NCBI GenBank assembly: GCA_022376925.1
Contig: JAIOJX010000026.1
Span: forward strand, 197,136,400-197,200,399
Length of the DNA stretch: 64,000 nt
Reading direction: 5' to 3'
Source of the DNA: Tragulus kanchil
Taxonomy: Eukaryota; Chordata; Mammalia; Artiodactyla; Tragulidae
Within the stretch, counting starts at the first letter, position 1. Each line of letters begins with the position of its first letter. Positions 63,805-64,000 of this stretch are shown here, in pieces. Under the pieces are notes generated by a model, which had not been told where the DNA came from, searched no databases, and was given only the letters and a program-made list of their open reading frames with translations. A program made the translations under genes and the position numbers.

Positions 63805-64000
63805 TATTGTATTTTGCTTTATTATTAAGACTATGTTTAGAGCAGTTTTAGGTTTATAGCAAAATCAAGAGGAAGATATAGTGATTTCCCGCCAGATTAG
63901 ATCCCCACATGCACTGCCTCCTCCATGACAAAAGCCCCACCAGACTGGTCCATTTATTACAAGTGATGAACATACGCTACTATCCAAAGTTCATGGTTTA
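63805..64000 (+). mobile_element. Ancient interspersed repeat fragment, family not certain
   Basis: The order agagcagttttaggtttata, gcaaaatcaagaggaaga, ccagactggtccatttatta is a pattern seen in many mammalian genomes, I believe in an old LINE. I cannot name the family safely. Confidence 0.35.

Larger units (their letters stand above)
56960..64000. other. Intergenic region upstream of NUS1
   Basis: No gene is supported. 57290-57860 looks L2-like. The rest holds duplications 18 and 19, the three-SINE array and old repeat fragments (61555-61860 is a diverged mammalian repeat of uncertain family). Confidence 0.65.

Overview
This is mammalian, and specifically ruminant, nuclear DNA. It carries Bov-A type SINEs, a BovB LINE with its typical 3' end, a CHR-like tRNA-Glu-derived SINE family, L1 3' ends, and MIR, L2 and hAT relics. 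The species cannot be fixed from the sequence alone.

The only protein gene I can support is NUS1 (Nogo-B receptor, the regulatory subunit of the dehydrodolichyl diphosphate synthase complex). It lies on the minus strand from the ATG at 56590 to the stop at 18472. Exon 1 (56176-56590) sits in a CpG island whose promoter side (about 56740-56860) has a YY1 motif, a GC box and a CCAAT box. The other coding exons are exon 2 (29908-30033, repeated at 31039-31164), exon 3 (28237-28386), exon 4 (23707-23806, repeated at 24796-24895) and exon 5 (18472-18562). Using one copy of each exon gives 415+126+150+100+91 = 882 nt, which is 293 codons plus stop and matches the length I know for mammalian NUS1. 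The window therefore holds the complete coding sequence, about 17 kb beyond its 3' end (1-16998) and about 7 kb upstream of its promoter (56960-64000).

The most striking feature is not a gene. Nineteen direct head-to-tail duplications run through the window, each with an offset of about 1.05-1.15 kb and nearly identical copies. Together they account for about 20.9 kb, roughly a third of the window. They ignore the boundaries of genes and transposons, several overlap each other so that some stretches occur three times, and mismatches cluster at the copy ends. One contains exon 4 (100 nt, not a multiple of 3), which would break NUS1 if both copies were spliced. The simplest reading is that draft contigs overlapping by about 1.1 kb were joined without collapsing the overlaps. 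Copies differing by about one SNP per kb could be alternative haplotypes. A real, previously undescribed pattern of tandem duplication is possible but much less likely.

Between these features the DNA is intronic or intergenic and rich in repeats. A tRNA-Glu-headed SINE family has about 14 independent loci, including near-consensus copies with clear target-site duplications. Its body carries a palindrome that is deleted in two different ways among the copies here. A perfect 26-bp inverted repeat at 62151-62215, abutting an antisense Bov-A fragment, is the best unexplained small structure.
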